This document shows, one piece after another, positions 52,647 through 62,349 of a DNA stretch of 64,000 bases (its first letter is position 1; every line of letters starts with the position of its first letter). The translations under genes and the position numbers were made by a program. Below the pieces are notes generated by a model that did not search any database, was not told the DNA's origin, and saw only the letters and a list, made by a program, of their open reading frames with translations. The stretch is from contig NZ_QXGH01000009.1 in the NCBI RefSeq assembly GCF_003515065.1, forward strand, positions 372,001 through 436,000, read 5' to 3'. Source of the DNA: Nocardioides immobilis. Its GTDB lineage: Bacteria; Actinomycetota; Actinomycetes; Propionibacteriales; Nocardioidaceae.

Positions 52647-53948
52647 TCAGCCCACGCTGCCCTTGCGATAGATCTGGCCGTCGGCCTTGGGCATTCGTAG
52701 TCGTTGCGCCGCGAACGCGAGGATGAGCAACGTCGCGAGGTAGGGCGTCATGCTGGTGAGGTCGCGCGGCACGCTGTCGGTCAGCAGGTACCACAACAGG
52801 AACACGATGCCCGCGACCAGCAGCCCGACCTGGCCGAACAAGCTGCGGCGGCCGAGCGCCGTGGTCGTGCGGGACGCCTTGAAGACCCGCCACGCGCCCA
52901 GCACCAGCAACCAGAACGCCACGAACAGCAGCAGCGCGTGGATGGTGTCGGGATCACGGAGCCGGAGGCTGTCGGTGTAGCCGAACATCCCGGAGCCGAC
53001 CAGCACGCCCCCCGGTCGCCAGTTGCCGAAGATCATCGCCGCCAGGCCGATGTAGCCGCGCCCGTTCGTCTGGTTGGTGTTGAAGCCCGGTGAGGACACG
53101 AGCGCCAGGTAGGCGCCGCCGAGGCCGGCGAACCCGCCGGAGATGAGGACGGCGACGTACTTGTGCAGCAGCACGCCGACGCCGAGACTCTCGGCTGCCT
53201 GCGGGTTCTCGCCGCAGGACCGCAGCCGCAGCCCGAACCGGGTGCGCCACAGGATGTAGGCCGTCGCCAGCAACAGCACGAAGACGCCGATCGTGACCAC
53301 CGAGATGTTCGTCGTCACCACCGCAACGAAGCTGGCCAGGTCCGACACCACGAACCACTGCTTGTCGGCGAGGTCGTTCGCAGCGTCGCTGATCCCGGGC
53401 ACGGTGAAGGACGCCGGCTTGTCGAGGCCGGTCAGCTGCTGCGGCCCACCCCGCCCGTGCTCGGAGTTCAGGTCGGCGAAGAACGCCTCCGCCAAGAACG
53501 TCGTCAGCCCCAGCGCAATGATGTTGAGCGCAACACCGGACACGATGTGGTCGACGCCGAAGGTGACGGTGGCGACCGCGTGCACCAGACCGCCGACGAC
53601 GCCGAACAGGATGCCCCCCAGCAGCCCCACGTAGGGGTCGTACCAATAGGTGAAGTACGCCGCTCCCCAGGTGCCGAGGAGCATCTGACCCTCGAGGCCG
53701 ATGTTCACGACGCCGGCCCGCTCGGCCCACAGGCCACCGAGGGCGGCGAGCAGGATCGGGCAGGTGGCCGTCAGGGCGGCCCGCAGGCTGCCCGGCGAGT
53801 CGATCTGGTTGGCGCCGGTCAGCACCCGCACCGCCGAGAGCGAGACGAGGACGGCGGCGACGATCAGCAGGACGCGGGCGGTACCGGTCACCCGGAAGCG
53901 GCTCGTGGGCTCGGCCGGGCGCTTCGCCTCGGTGGTCGTCGCGCTCAT
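52647..53948 (-). CDS. Nucleoside ABC transporter permease (YufQ/BmpD-like)
   Basis: A 433-aa inner-membrane permease of the BPD_transp_2 family, with about eight to ten hydrophobic segments. GLWAERAGVVNIGLEGQMLLG is the signature of simple-sugar/nucleoside permeases of this class; another GFAGLGGAYLALV follows. Start ATG overlaps the upstream permease stop (ATGA at 53945-53948). It pairs with the other permease to import nucleosides captured by the BMP lipoprotein. Confidence 0.9.
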   Translation of the reverse strand: MSATTTEAKRPAEPTSRFRVTGTARVLLIVAAVLVSLSAVRVLTGANQIDSPGSLRAALTATCPILLAALGGLWAERAGVVNIGLEGQMLLGTWGAAYFTYWYDPYVGLLGGILFGVVGGLVHAVATVTFGVDHIVSGVALNIIALGLTTFLAEAFFADLNSEHGRGGPQQLTGLDKPASFTVPGISDAANDLADKQWFVVSDLASFVAVVTTNISVVTIGVFVLLLATAYILWRTRFGLRLRSCGENPQAAESLGVGVLLHKYVAVLISGGFAGLGGAYLALVSSPGFNTNQTNGRGYIGLAAMIFGNWRPGGVLVGSGMFGYTDSLRLRDPDTIHALLLFVAFWLLVLGAWRVFKASRTTTALGRRSLFGQVGLLVAGIVFLLWYLLTDSVPRDLTSMTPYLATLLILAFAAQRLRMPKADGQIYRKGSVG

Positions 53949-55060
53949 GTCGCGGCTCCTTCCTCGAGGCGACCGGTCCGCTGCAGCGCCTTACGGATGC
54001 TGCGCTGCTCCTGGGCGACCCCGAACCGGCGGACGACCTCGTAGGCGGCGACGACCGCGAGGACGACGACACCTTGGGTGACCTGGACGATCGACGGTGA
54101 GATGTCGGCGAACAGCTGGAGCGGGTTGGCCTGCACGCTCAACCAGGCGAACAGCAGCGCGCCGACCGCGACGCCGATCGGGCGGTTGCGGCCGAGCAGC
54201 GCGACCGCGAGCCCGGTGAAGCCGAGGTTCGACTGGAACGGGGTGCCGTAGTAGTAGCCGTCGCCGAAGAACGCCGGCAGCCAGATCAGGCCGGCGACCC
54301 CTCCGGAGAGCAGCATCGCGACCACGACCATCTTCTTGATGCCGACACCGGACGCGACCGCGGCCTCGTCATTGCTGCCGGTCGCCCGCAGGTCGAACCC
54401 GAAGCGCGTGCGGTTGATCACCACCGCGAGCACCACGCCCACGACGATCGCGACGAACGACAGGGTCCAGACCCGGCCGTCAGCCTGCGCGAAGTACCCG
54501 AAGAACGAGAAGCCGTCGAGCCTGCTCGACTCGGGAATCGGTGTCGTCCGTCGGCCCTGGCCGGCCGAGTCGCCGTACTGGTTCAGCAGCCAGCCGACGA
54601 GGGTGAGCGCGATCGCGTTGAGCATGATCGTCGAGATCACCTCGCTGACTCCGCGGGTGACCTTCAGTACGCCGGCGATCCCCGCCCAGACCGCACCGAC
54701 GACCATCGCGACCACGACCGCGGCCGCGACGTTTAGCTTGCCGGGGAGGAGTGCGGCACCGGCGACGACCGCGGCGCAGTACGACGCCAGCAGGTACTGC
54801 CCCTCGATGCCGATGTTGAACAGGTTCATCCGGAACGCGATCGCCGCGGCCATCCCGGCGAGGAAGAGCATCGACGTCTGGTTGAGGATGTTGACCCAGC
54901 TGCGCTTGCTCGGCGGCTCGAGCATGACCTCCCAGAACTCGGAGACCGAGCTCCCGGCCACCGACACGATCACGCTGGTGACCACCACCGCGAACGCGAG
55001 AGCGATCAGCGGGGCGAGGACCGCCTGCCCGACCTTCAGCACCACGGTGCCGGCGTTCAC
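53945..55060 (-). CDS. Nucleoside ABC transporter permease (YufP-like)
   Basis: A 371-aa BPD_transp_2 permease: AFRMNLFNIGIEGQYLLASY is the class signature, then about eight hydrophobic segments to the C terminus. GTG 55060 overlaps the ATPase stop as GTGA. Forms the heteromeric channel with the next permease. Confidence 0.92.
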   Translation of the reverse strand: MNAGTVVLKVGQAVLAPLIALAFAVVVTSVIVSVAGSSVSEFWEVMLEPPSKRSWVNILNQTSMLFLAGMAAAIAFRMNLFNIGIEGQYLLASYCAAVVAGAALLPGKLNVAAAVVVAMVVGAVWAGIAGVLKVTRGVSEVISTIMLNAIALTLVGWLLNQYGDSAGQGRRTTPIPESSRLDGFSFFGYFAQADGRVWTLSFVAIVVGVVLAVVINRTRFGFDLRATGSNDEAAVASGVGIKKMVVVAMLLSGGVAGLIWLPAFFGDGYYYGTPFQSNLGFTGLAVALLGRNRPIGVAVGALLFAWLSVQANPLQLFADISPSIVQVTQGVVVLAVVAAYEVVRRFGVAQEQRSIRKALQRTGRLEEGAAT

Positions 55061-56607
55061 GAGCGATCACCTCGTCCGCCGGTCATCGCCGAGCCGAGCT
55101 GCTGCGGGGTGACCGTCGAGGGGTCGAACTCGCCCACCAGCTCACCCCGCAGGATCACCTGGATCCGGTCGGAGAGGCCGATCAGCTCGTCGAGGTCCGC
55201 GGAGATCAGCAGCACCGCCAGGCCCTCCCTGCGCGCGTTCTTGATGTGCTCCCAGATCGCCGCCTGGGCGCCGACGTCGACACCGCGCGTCGGGTGGGCG
55301 GCGATCACCAGGATCGGGTCACCGCTCATCTCCCTGCCGACGATCAGCTTCTGCTGGTTGCCGCCGGACAGCGCCCGGGCGTGGGTGTTGATCGAGGGGG
55401 TGCGGACGTCATAGGCCTCGACGATCCGGGACGTCTCCGCCTTCGCGGCTCGTCGCCGGAGGAACCCGCGGCGGTTGAGGGCAGGGCTCGTCTGGTGACC
55501 GAGGAGCCGGTTCTCCCACAGCGGCGCGTCCAGGACGAGTGCGTGCCGGTGCCGGTCCTCGGGGATGAATCCGATCCCCGCCTCGCGTCGTCGCCGGGTC
55601 GGCCAGCGAGTGAGGTCCTGGTCGGCCAGGCTCACGGTGCCGACGGTCGCCTTGCGGATCCCCATGATCGTCTCGACCAGCTCGGCCTGCCCGTTGCCCT
55701 CGACCCCGGCGACGCCGAGGACCTCGCCGCGGTGGATGGCCAGGTCGATGTCGCGCAGCAGGTACCGGCCACCGTCGTCGACCAGCGAGACGCCGGCCAG
55801 CTCGAGCATCCGGGTCGTGGTCACCGTCGACTCCTCCGTCTCCGGGGAGGGCAGCTCGGCGCCGACCATCATCTCGGCGAGCTGATGCTTGGTGGCGGTC
55901 TTCGGGTCGGCCTCGCCGACGGTCTCGCCGCGACGCATCACCGTGATGTCGTCGGCGATGGCGAGGACCTCGTCGAGCTTGTGCGAGATGAACAGGATGG
56001 TGCGACCGCTGTCGCGCAGCTCGCGGAGGTTCGCGAACAGCGCGTCGACCTCCTGCGGCACGAGCACCGCGGTCGGCTCGTCGAGGATGATGGTCCTGGC
56101 GCCGCGGTAGAGCACCTTGAGGATCTCCACCCGCTGCCGCTGCCCGACCCCCAGCTTCTCGAGGAGCTGGTCCGGGTCGAGGTCGAACCCGAAGTCGTCG
56201 GAGATCCGGCGGATCTCCTCTCTGGCCCGGTCGCCGATCCCGAACCGGCCCTCGGCGCCGAGGACGACGTTCTCCAGGACGGTGAGGTTGTCGGCCAGCA
56301 TGAAGTGCTGGAACACCATGCCGATCCCGGTCTTGATCGCGTCGGTCGGCGAGTGGAAGCTGACCGGCTTGTCGTCGACCAGGATCTGGCCCTCGTCGGG
56401 CTTTTGCACGCCGTACAGGATCTTCATCAGCGTCGACTTGCCTGCGCCGTTCTCGCCGATCAGCGCATGCACCGTTCCGGGCCGGATGGTCAGGTTGACG
56501 TCGTGGTTGGCCACGACGCCGGGGAACCGCTTGGTCACCCCGACCACGGAGATCCCGCCGCCACCGGGGGGCGCCGCTCCCGGCGCGGTCTCGACCTCGG
56601 TTGTCAT
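55057..56607 (-). CDS. Nucleoside ABC transporter ATP-binding protein (double ABC)
   Basis: A 516-aa ATPase with two ABC domains as in YufO/RbsA: the first has Walker A GENGAGKSTL, Walker B TIILDEPTAVL; the second has GVEGNGQAEL in place of a canonical Walker A, signature LSGGNQQK and ILVIAAHPTRGVD. It energises the two permeases. It is separated from the BMP gene by a stem-loop at 56654-56685 and begins with ATG 56607. Confidence 0.93.
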   Translation of the reverse strand: MTTEVETAPGAAPPGGGGISVVGVTKRFPGVVANHDVNLTIRPGTVHALIGENGAGKSTLMKILYGVQKPDEGQILVDDKPVSFHSPTDAIKTGIGMVFQHFMLADNLTVLENVVLGAEGRFGIGDRAREEIRRISDDFGFDLDPDQLLEKLGVGQRQRVEILKVLYRGARTIILDEPTAVLVPQEVDALFANLRELRDSGRTILFISHKLDEVLAIADDITVMRRGETVGEADPKTATKHQLAEMMVGAELPSPETEESTVTTTRMLELAGVSLVDDGGRYLLRDIDLAIHRGEVLGVAGVEGNGQAELVETIMGIRKATVGTVSLADQDLTRWPTRRRREAGIGFIPEDRHRHALVLDAPLWENRLLGHQTSPALNRRGFLRRRAAKAETSRIVEAYDVRTPSINTHARALSGGNQQKLIVGREMSGDPILVIAAHPTRGVDVGAQAAIWEHIKNARREGLAVLLISADLDELIGLSDRIQVILRGELVGEFDPSTVTPQQLGSAMTGGRGDRS

Positions 56608-56653
56608 GATCCCTCCTCGATCCCCACTCCGCGCGACCAGAATCAGCCGCGAA

Positions 56654-56685
56654 GCCCGGGTCCAGACCAGAGGCTGGACCCGGGC
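56654..56685 (-). terminator. Stem-loop between BMP lipoprotein and ATPase genes
   Basis: GCCCGGGTCCAG (56654-56665) and CTGGACCCGGGC (56674-56685) form a perfect 12-bp stem with an 8-base loop. It probably attenuates read-through so that the binding protein is made in excess of the membrane components. Confidence 0.65.
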
Positions 56686-56744
56686 CTCGCTGAGCTACCC
56701 GTCACCCTAGGGGTGTCGGGACCGGCAGTGTGCTCGGCCGATCA

Positions 56745-57821
56745 CTACGGCGCGGTCGGAACCTGGATCTCGCCGCTGATGATCTGGTCGGCGTACTCGT
56801 CGATGTCGGTGGTGATGTCATCGATGAACCCGCCCGAGGTGGAGTAGCCGACGCCGTCCTGCGACAGGTCGTAGACCACGTAGCTGGTGAGCGGCTCCCC
56901 GTCGACCACGGACTCGACCATGTTGAACGTCGCCACGTCGACGCGCTTGAGCATCGAGGTGAGGATGTGCTCCTGCTGGTCCGCGGGAGCGGTCAGGTAC
57001 TGGTCGGAGTCGACGCCGATGGCCCACGCGTCGGCCGTGGCCGCTGCCTCGAAGACGCCCGAGCCCGACGCGCCGGAGGCGTGGTAGACGATGTCCGCGC
57101 CACCCTCGTAGAGGGCCGTGGCCGCCTGGTTGCCGCCCTCGGGGTCGTTGAACCCAGCGAGGTCGCTCTCCTCGATGTAGTTCACCGCGACCTTGATATC
57201 GGGGTTCACGGCCGTCGCGCCTGCCACGAATCCGGCCTCGAACTTCTTGATCAGGTCGTTGTGGACACCACCGACGAAGCCGAGCTGGTCGGTCTCGGTC
57301 TTCAGTGCCGCTGCGACGCCGACCAGGAAGGAACCCTGCTCCTCGGCGAAGCCCAGGTAGGCGACGTTGTCGTTGGGCTCTGTGTCGGGGTCGAAGCCGT
57401 CGATCACGGCGAAGCTGATGTCCGGGAAGTCCGGCGCGACCGCGTTGACCGACTCGCTGTAGGCGAAGCCCACACCGATGATCGGGTTGAGGCCCTGGTC
57501 GGCCATGTTACGGAGACGATCCTCGCGAGCCGACTCGGCCTCGCCGTCGGTCGCCTCACCCTCGACACAGGTGGCGTCGTACTCCTCGACGGCGTTCTCC
57601 AGGCCCGCGTACGCCGAGTCGTTGAACGACTGGTCGCCGCGACCGCCCACGTCGTAGGCCAGGCCGATCGCCGGCCCGTCCCCGTCGGCCGACTCGCAGA
57701 CGCTCGCGTTGGCGTCGGCGCCGTTCTCGTTGTCGTCGCCGTCGTCGTCGTTCTTGCCACAACCGGTCAGGGCGAGGGCCGCGATGACACCCACCGCAGC
57801 GAATCGAGCCGTTCTCTTCAC
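56745..57821 (-). CDS. BMP/PnrA-family nucleoside-binding lipoprotein
   Basis: A 358-aa lipoprotein. Signal peptide with lipobox LALTGC (Cys near residue 21), an Asp/Asn-rich linker (DDDGDDNENGADAN), then the Bmp domain: AIGLAYDVGGRGDQSFNDSAY is the nucleoside-binding start and GVDSDQYLTAP near the C-terminal third completes it. It captures nucleosides at the cell surface for the ABC transporter encoded next. GTG 57821 is chosen over the in-frame start at 57857 because AGGAGG lies 6 bases upstream. Confidence 0.92.
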   Translation of the reverse strand: MKRTARFAAVGVIAALALTGCGKNDDDGDDNENGADANASVCESADGDGPAIGLAYDVGGRGDQSFNDSAYAGLENAVEEYDATCVEGEATDGEAESAREDRLRNMADQGLNPIIGVGFAYSESVNAVAPDFPDISFAVIDGFDPDTEPNDNVAYLGFAEEQGSFLVGVAAALKTETDQLGFVGGVHNDLIKKFEAGFVAGATAVNPDIKVAVNYIEESDLAGFNDPEGGNQAATALYEGGADIVYHASGASGSGVFEAAATADAWAIGVDSDQYLTAPADQQEHILTSMLKRVDVATFNMVESVVDGEPLTSYVVYDLSQDGVGYSTSGGFIDDITTDIDEYADQIISGEIQVPTAP

Positions 57822-57930
57822 GGCATCCTCCTGGGATTGATACTCGTCAGGCCCCACGGCGGGGCATCCCGTGCACCCTAACGGCGAGTTTCCGCCGCGG
57901 GGTGGGTTGCAACGAAAGTTTCTGAGGTTG

Positions 57931-59154
57931 TTATCGAGCGGTGATGAGCGTCCGCGCCGCGACTGCCGCCAGCACCCGGGCTCCGATCGCGACCGACTGC
58001 TCGTCGATCCGGAGGTCGCCCTGGTGGAGGTCGTACGTCGCGCCCCCGGGCGTGCGCGTCCCGAGCCGGAACATCGCGCCCGGCACGTCCGAGAGATACC
58101 ACCCGAAGTCCTCGCCTCCGAGGCTCTGCGGCACGTCGGTGCGGTGGTGGATGCCGAGCACGGCGTCGACCGCGTTGTTGATGATCCGTGCGCTGACCGG
58201 GTCGTTGACCACGGGCGGCACGCCCTGGAGGTAGTCGACCGCCGCGGTGACGCCGTACGGCCGGACGATGTCGATCACGGCCTCGCGGACCACGGCCTCC
58301 ACGCCGGCCCAGGCGACGGAGTCGAGGATCCGGACGGTGCCGGCCGCGATGCCCTGGTCCGGGATGACGTTGGGGGCAGCGCCGGCACGGAGCATGCCCC
58401 ACACCACGCTGACACCGGCGCGGGGATCCATCCGGCGGCTCAGGACCGCGGGCAGCTCGCTGGTGATCTTCGCGAGGGCGAAGGTGAGGTCGCCGGTGAG
58501 GTGCGGACGGGAGGTGTGGCCGCCGGTGCCCTCGAGGCGGACCTCGATCCGGTCGGCGGCGCTGGTGATCGGCCCGGTGCGGACGCCGATCGTGCCGACG
58601 TCGACCGCGGGCTCGGCGTGCAGCGCGAAGATCCGCTCCACGTCCTCGAGGACACCGTGGTTGATCAGGTGGACGGCACCGCCCGGCATGACTTCCTCGG
58701 CGGGCTGGAAGAGCAGCCGGACCCGGCCGGGGAGCATGCCGCGGCCGTGCACCTCGGCGAGTGCCTGCGCGGCGCCGATGAGGGCGGCCGTGTGCACGTC
58801 GTGCCCGCACGCGTGGGCGACGCCCGGCACCTTGCTGGTCCACGGGTCCTTGGTCAGGTCGTGGACCGGCAGCGCGTCGAGGTCGGCCCGGAGCGCGATC
58901 ACCCGGTCGCCCTCGCCGATCTCGGCGATCGCGCCGCTGCGCTGCGAGGGAGTCACCCGCCAGCCGGCCAGCTCGAGCAGCTCGACCACGCGGTCCGTCG
59001 TACGCCGCTCCTCCCAGGAGAGCTCCGGGTGCCGGTGCAGGTCACGACGCAGGTCCACCAGGTCGTCCACGTGCTTCTCGACGACGTGGTTGATCACGCG
59101 CTCGACCTGGTCAGGGCTCGGGTCGGCGGCGGTCGGATCGGAAGAGATGGACAT
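57931..59154 (-). CDS. M20-family amidohydrolase
   Basis: A 407-aa peptidase M20D-like metal hydrolase (hippurate hydrolase/N-acyl-amino-acid amidohydrolase type). DLHRHPELSWEE, ADLDALPV (metal Asp), ACGHDVHTAALIG (metal and catalytic His) and PAEEVMPGGA (Glu base) are present; a lid domain with RLEGTGGHTSRPH follows. It releases amino acids from N-acyl compounds in the cytoplasm. ATG 59154 start. It is not coupled to meaB upstream (20 bases gap), but may be co-transcribed. Confidence 0.9.
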   Translation of the reverse strand: MSISSDPTAADPSPDQVERVINHVVEKHVDDLVDLRRDLHRHPELSWEERRTTDRVVELLELAGWRVTPSQRSGAIAEIGEGDRVIALRADLDALPVHDLTKDPWTSKVPGVAHACGHDVHTAALIGAAQALAEVHGRGMLPGRVRLLFQPAEEVMPGGAVHLINHGVLEDVERIFALHAEPAVDVGTIGVRTGPITSAADRIEVRLEGTGGHTSRPHLTGDLTFALAKITSELPAVLSRRMDPRAGVSVVWGMLRAGAAPNVIPDQGIAAGTVRILDSVAWAGVEAVVREAVIDIVRPYGVTAAVDYLQGVPPVVNDPVSARIINNAVDAVLGIHHRTDVPQSLGGEDFGWYLSDVPGAMFRLGTRTPGGATYDLHQGDLRIDEQSVAIGARVLAAVAARTLITAR

Positions 59155-59174
59155 CGAGATGAGCCTAGCCGTGA

Positions 59175-60167
59175 TCAGTCGCGGTCGTAGGCCTCGAGGA
59201 TCCGGTCGGCGGCCAGGGGCGCGGTGAGCTCGCCGGCGCGGACGGCCGCCCGGACCTCGGCCTGGATCGCCTTCACCCCGGCGGAGTGACGCAGCCGCTG
59301 GTCGAGCTCGTCGCGGACCAGCGCCCAGGTGAAGTCGAGCTGCTGCTCGGCGCGCTTCTTGGCCAGCCCGTCCTCGCCGAGGTGACCGCGGTGGTTCAGG
59401 ACCTGCTGCCACACGTCCTCGACGCCGACGTCGTTGAGGCCGGAGCAGGTGACGACGGGGACCGTCCACCCGCCGCCGTCGCCATGGCCGCGGACCAGCC
59501 GGAGCGCGCCGGCGAGCTCGCGCGCCGCTCCCCTGGCCTCCTGCTCGCGATCGCCGTCGGCCTTGTTGACGGCGATGACGTCGGCGATCTCGAGGATGCC
59601 CTTCTTGATGCCCTGGAGCTGGTCGCCGGTGCGGGCGAGGGTGAGGAAGAGGAAGGTGTCGACCATGCCCGCCACGGTCACCTCCGACTGACCGACGCCG
59701 ACGGTCTCGACGAGGATCACGTCGTACCCCGCAGCCTCCAGCACCGCCATCGCCTGCGTGGTCGCCCGGGCGACACCGCCGAGGGTGCCGGCCGACGGCG
59801 ACGGCCGGATGTAGGCGTCGGGGTCGGCGGAGAGCCGCGACATCCGCGTCTTGTCCCCCAGCACGGAGCCGCCGGTGCGGACGCTGGACGGGTCGACCGC
59901 CAGTACGCCGACCCGGTGGCCGTCGGCCGTCAGCCGGCTGCCGAGCGCCTCGATGAACGTCGACTTGCCGACACCGGGGACGCCCGAGATGCCGACCCGC
60001 ACCGCGTCACCGTGCGGGAGCTCGGTCATCAGGTCGCGGGCCTGCTCGCGGTGCTTCGGGCTGGTCGACTCGACCAGCGTGATCGCACGTGAGACCTGGG
60101 CGCGACGGCCCTCACGGATGCCTTCGAGGAGCGCCGCTACCCGGTCGTCGGGTGGTGGGGGCGACAC
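59175..60167 (-). CDS. meaB: Methylmalonyl-CoA mutase-associated GTPase
   Basis: A 330-aa G3E-family GTPase. P-loop GISGVPGVGKSTF (about residues 55-67), switch-like VETVGVGQSEVTVAGMVDTF and NKAD specificity motif follow. MeaB gates cofactor B12 loading and protects the mutase. GTG 60167 starts 4 bases after the mutB stop; longer in-frame upstream starts run into mutB. It completes the mutA-mutB-meaB module. Confidence 0.93.
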   Translation of the reverse strand: MSPPPPDDRVAALLEGIREGRRAQVSRAITLVESTSPKHREQARDLMTELPHGDAVRVGISGVPGVGKSTFIEALGSRLTADGHRVGVLAVDPSSVRTGGSVLGDKTRMSRLSADPDAYIRPSPSAGTLGGVARATTQAMAVLEAAGYDVILVETVGVGQSEVTVAGMVDTFLFLTLARTGDQLQGIKKGILEIADVIAVNKADGDREQEARGAARELAGALRLVRGHGDGGGWTVPVVTCSGLNDVGVEDVWQQVLNHRGHLGEDGLAKKRAEQQLDFTWALVRDELDQRLRHSAGVKAIQAEVRAAVRAGELTAPLAADRILEAYDRD

Positions 60168-60171
60168 CGGG

Positions 60172-62349
60172 TCAGTGGTCGAGCTGGTCGCGGAGCTTGG
60201 CGAGCAGGTCGAGCGCCGACTCGGCGATGACCGTGCCGGGCAGGAACACCGCGGCAGCACCCATCTCCTTGAGGGTCGGTACGTCGTCGGGCGGGATCAC
60301 GCCACCGATGGAGACCATGATGTCCTCGCGGCCGTGCTCGGCCAGCGCCTGCTTCAGCGCGGGGAGCAGGGCGAGATGTCCGGCCGCGAGCGACGAGACA
60401 CCGACGATGTGCACGTCGGCGTCGATCGCCTGCTGGGCGACCTCCTCGGGCGTCGAGAACAGCGGGCCCACGTCGACGTCGAAGCCCATGTCGGCGAAGG
60501 CCGACACGACGACCTTCTGACCGCGGTCGTGGCCGTCCTGGCCCATCTTCGCGACCAGGATCCGGGGGCGGCGGCCCTCGGCCTCCGCGAACTCGTCGGT
60601 CGCGGCGCGCACCTGGGCGACCAGCGAGTCACCCGCTCCGTCGTTGGCCAGGCCGGCCTCGTCGCGATACACGCCGGAGATGGTACGGATCACGGCCTGG
60701 TGGCGCCCGTAGACCTTCTCCAGGGCGTCCGAGATCTCGCCGACGGTGGCCTTGTCACGGGCGGCGGCGACGGCGAGCTCGAGCAGGTTGCCGTCGCCGG
60801 ACTCGGCGCTGCGGGTGAGCGCCTCGAGCGCGGCGTCGACGTCGGCCTGGTCGCGCTCGGCCCGCAGCCGCTCCAGCTTGGCGATCTGCTGGCGGTAGAC
60901 CTCGTCGTTGTCGACCCGAAGCACGTCGAGCTTGTCCTCGACCGGCAGCCGGAACGTGTTGACGCCGATCACCTTCTGCGCGCCGGAGTCGATCCGGGCC
61001 TGGGTGCGGGCTGCGGCCTCCTCGATGCGCATCTTCGGGATGCCCTGCTCGATCGCGGCGGCCATGCCACCCGCGGCCTCGGCCTCCTCGATGTGGGCCC
61101 ACGCCCGCTCGGCGAGGTCATGGGTCAGCTTCTCGACGTAGTAGGAGCCGGCCCAGGGGTCGATCGTGTACGTCGTACCGCTCTCCTGCTGCAGGAGCAG
61201 CTGGGTGTTGCGCGCGATCCGCGCCGAGAAGTCGGTCGGCAGCGCGATCGCCTCGTCGAGGGCGTTGGTGTGCAGCGACTGGGTGTGCCCCTGGGTCGCG
61301 GCCATCGCCTCGATGCAGGTGCGACCGACGTTGTTGAAGACGTCCTGGGCGGTGAGGCTCCAGCCGGAGGTCTGGCTGTGCGTGCGCAGGCTCAGGCTCT
61401 TGGGGTTCTGCGGGTCGAACTGGCGGACCAGCCGGCTCCACAGCGCCCGGGCCGCGCGCATCTTGGCGACCTCCATGTAGAAGTTCATGCCGATCGCCCA
61501 GAAGAACGACAGCCGCGGCGCGAACTGGTCGATGGTGAGGCCGCTGTCGAGGCCCGCGCGGATGTACTCGACACCGTCCGCCAGCGTGTACGCGAGCTCG
61601 AGGTCGGCGGTCGCACCGGCCTCCTGCATGTGGTAGCCGGAGATCGAGATCGAGTTGAACCGCGGCATCCGCTGGCTGGTGAACGCGAAGATGTCGGAGA
61701 TGATCCGCATCGACGGCGCCGGCGGGTAGATGTAGGTGTTGCGGACCATGAACTCCTTGAGGATGTCGTTCTGGATGGTCCCCGAGAGCTGCTCCGGCTT
61801 CACCCCCTGCTCCTCGGCCGCGGCGATGTAGAGCGCGAGCACCGGGAGCACCGCGCCGTTCATCGTCATCGAGACGCTCATCTGGTCCAGCGGGATGCCG
61901 TCGAAGAGCGTCCGGGTGTCGTAGATCGAGTCGATCGCCACGCCCGCCATGCCGACGTCGCCGCGCACCCGCGGGTGGTCGGAGTCGTAGCCGCGGTGCG
62001 TGGCGAGGTCGAACGCGACGCTCAGGCCCTTCTGGCCGGCCGCGAGGTTGCGTCGGTAGAACGCGTTGGACTCCTCTGCGGTGGAGAAGCCGGCGTACTG
62101 CCGGATCGTCCACGGCTGGGTCGTGTACATCGTCGGGTACGGGCCCCGGAGGAACGGGCTCAGTCCCGGCCACGTGTCGAGGGAGCCGTCCTCGGCCAGG
62201 CCTGCGACATCGGAGGCGTCGTACGACGGCTTGATCTCGATGCCCTCGGGGCTGTGCCACGCGTCCGCCGGGCTTGTCGAGGCGCTGCTCGCCTCGACAG
62301 GCTCGGCGGGCGTCAGCGGGAGCCCGGCGAAACTCTTCGGGATCGTCAC
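60172..62349 (-). CDS. mutB: Methylmalonyl-CoA mutase, large catalytic subunit
   Basis: A 725-aa adenosylcobalamin-dependent mutase interconverting (R)-methylmalonyl-CoA and succinyl-CoA. The TIM-barrel domain carries [20 protein letters not shown] (substrate channel), and the C-terminal B12 domain has the lower-ligand motif [14 protein letters not shown] (DxHxxG). Length is typical. GTG 62349 overlaps the small-subunit stop as GTGA. Confidence 0.96.
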   Translation of the reverse strand: MTIPKSFAGLPLTPAEPVEASSASTSPADAWHSPEGIEIKPSYDASDVAGLAEDGSLDTWPGLSPFLRGPYPTMYTTQPWTIRQYAGFSTAEESNAFYRRNLAAGQKGLSVAFDLATHRGYDSDHPRVRGDVGMAGVAIDSIYDTRTLFDGIPLDQMSVSMTMNGAVLPVLALYIAAAEEQGVKPEQLSGTIQNDILKEFMVRNTYIYPPAPSMRIISDIFAFTSQRMPRFNSISISGYHMQEAGATADLELAYTLADGVEYIRAGLDSGLTIDQFAPRLSFFWAIGMNFYMEVAKMRAARALWSRLVRQFDPQNPKSLSLRTHSQTSGWSLTAQDVFNNVGRTCIEAMAATQGHTQSLHTNALDEAIALPTDFSARIARNTQLLLQQESGTTYTIDPWAGSYYVEKLTHDLAERAWAHIEEAEAAGGMAAAIEQGIPKMRIEEAAARTQARIDSGAQKVIGVNTFRLPVEDKLDVLRVDNDEVYRQQIAKLERLRAERDQADVDAALEALTRSAESGDGNLLELAVAAARDKATVGEISDALEKVYGRHQAVIRTISGVYRDEAGLANDGAGDSLVAQVRAATDEFAEAEGRRPRILVAKMGQDGHDRGQKVVVSAFADMGFDVDVGPLFSTPEEVAQQAIDADVHIVGVSSLAAGHLALLPALKQALAEHGREDIMVSIGGVIPPDDVPTLKEMGAAAVFLPGTVIAESALDLLAKLRDQLDH

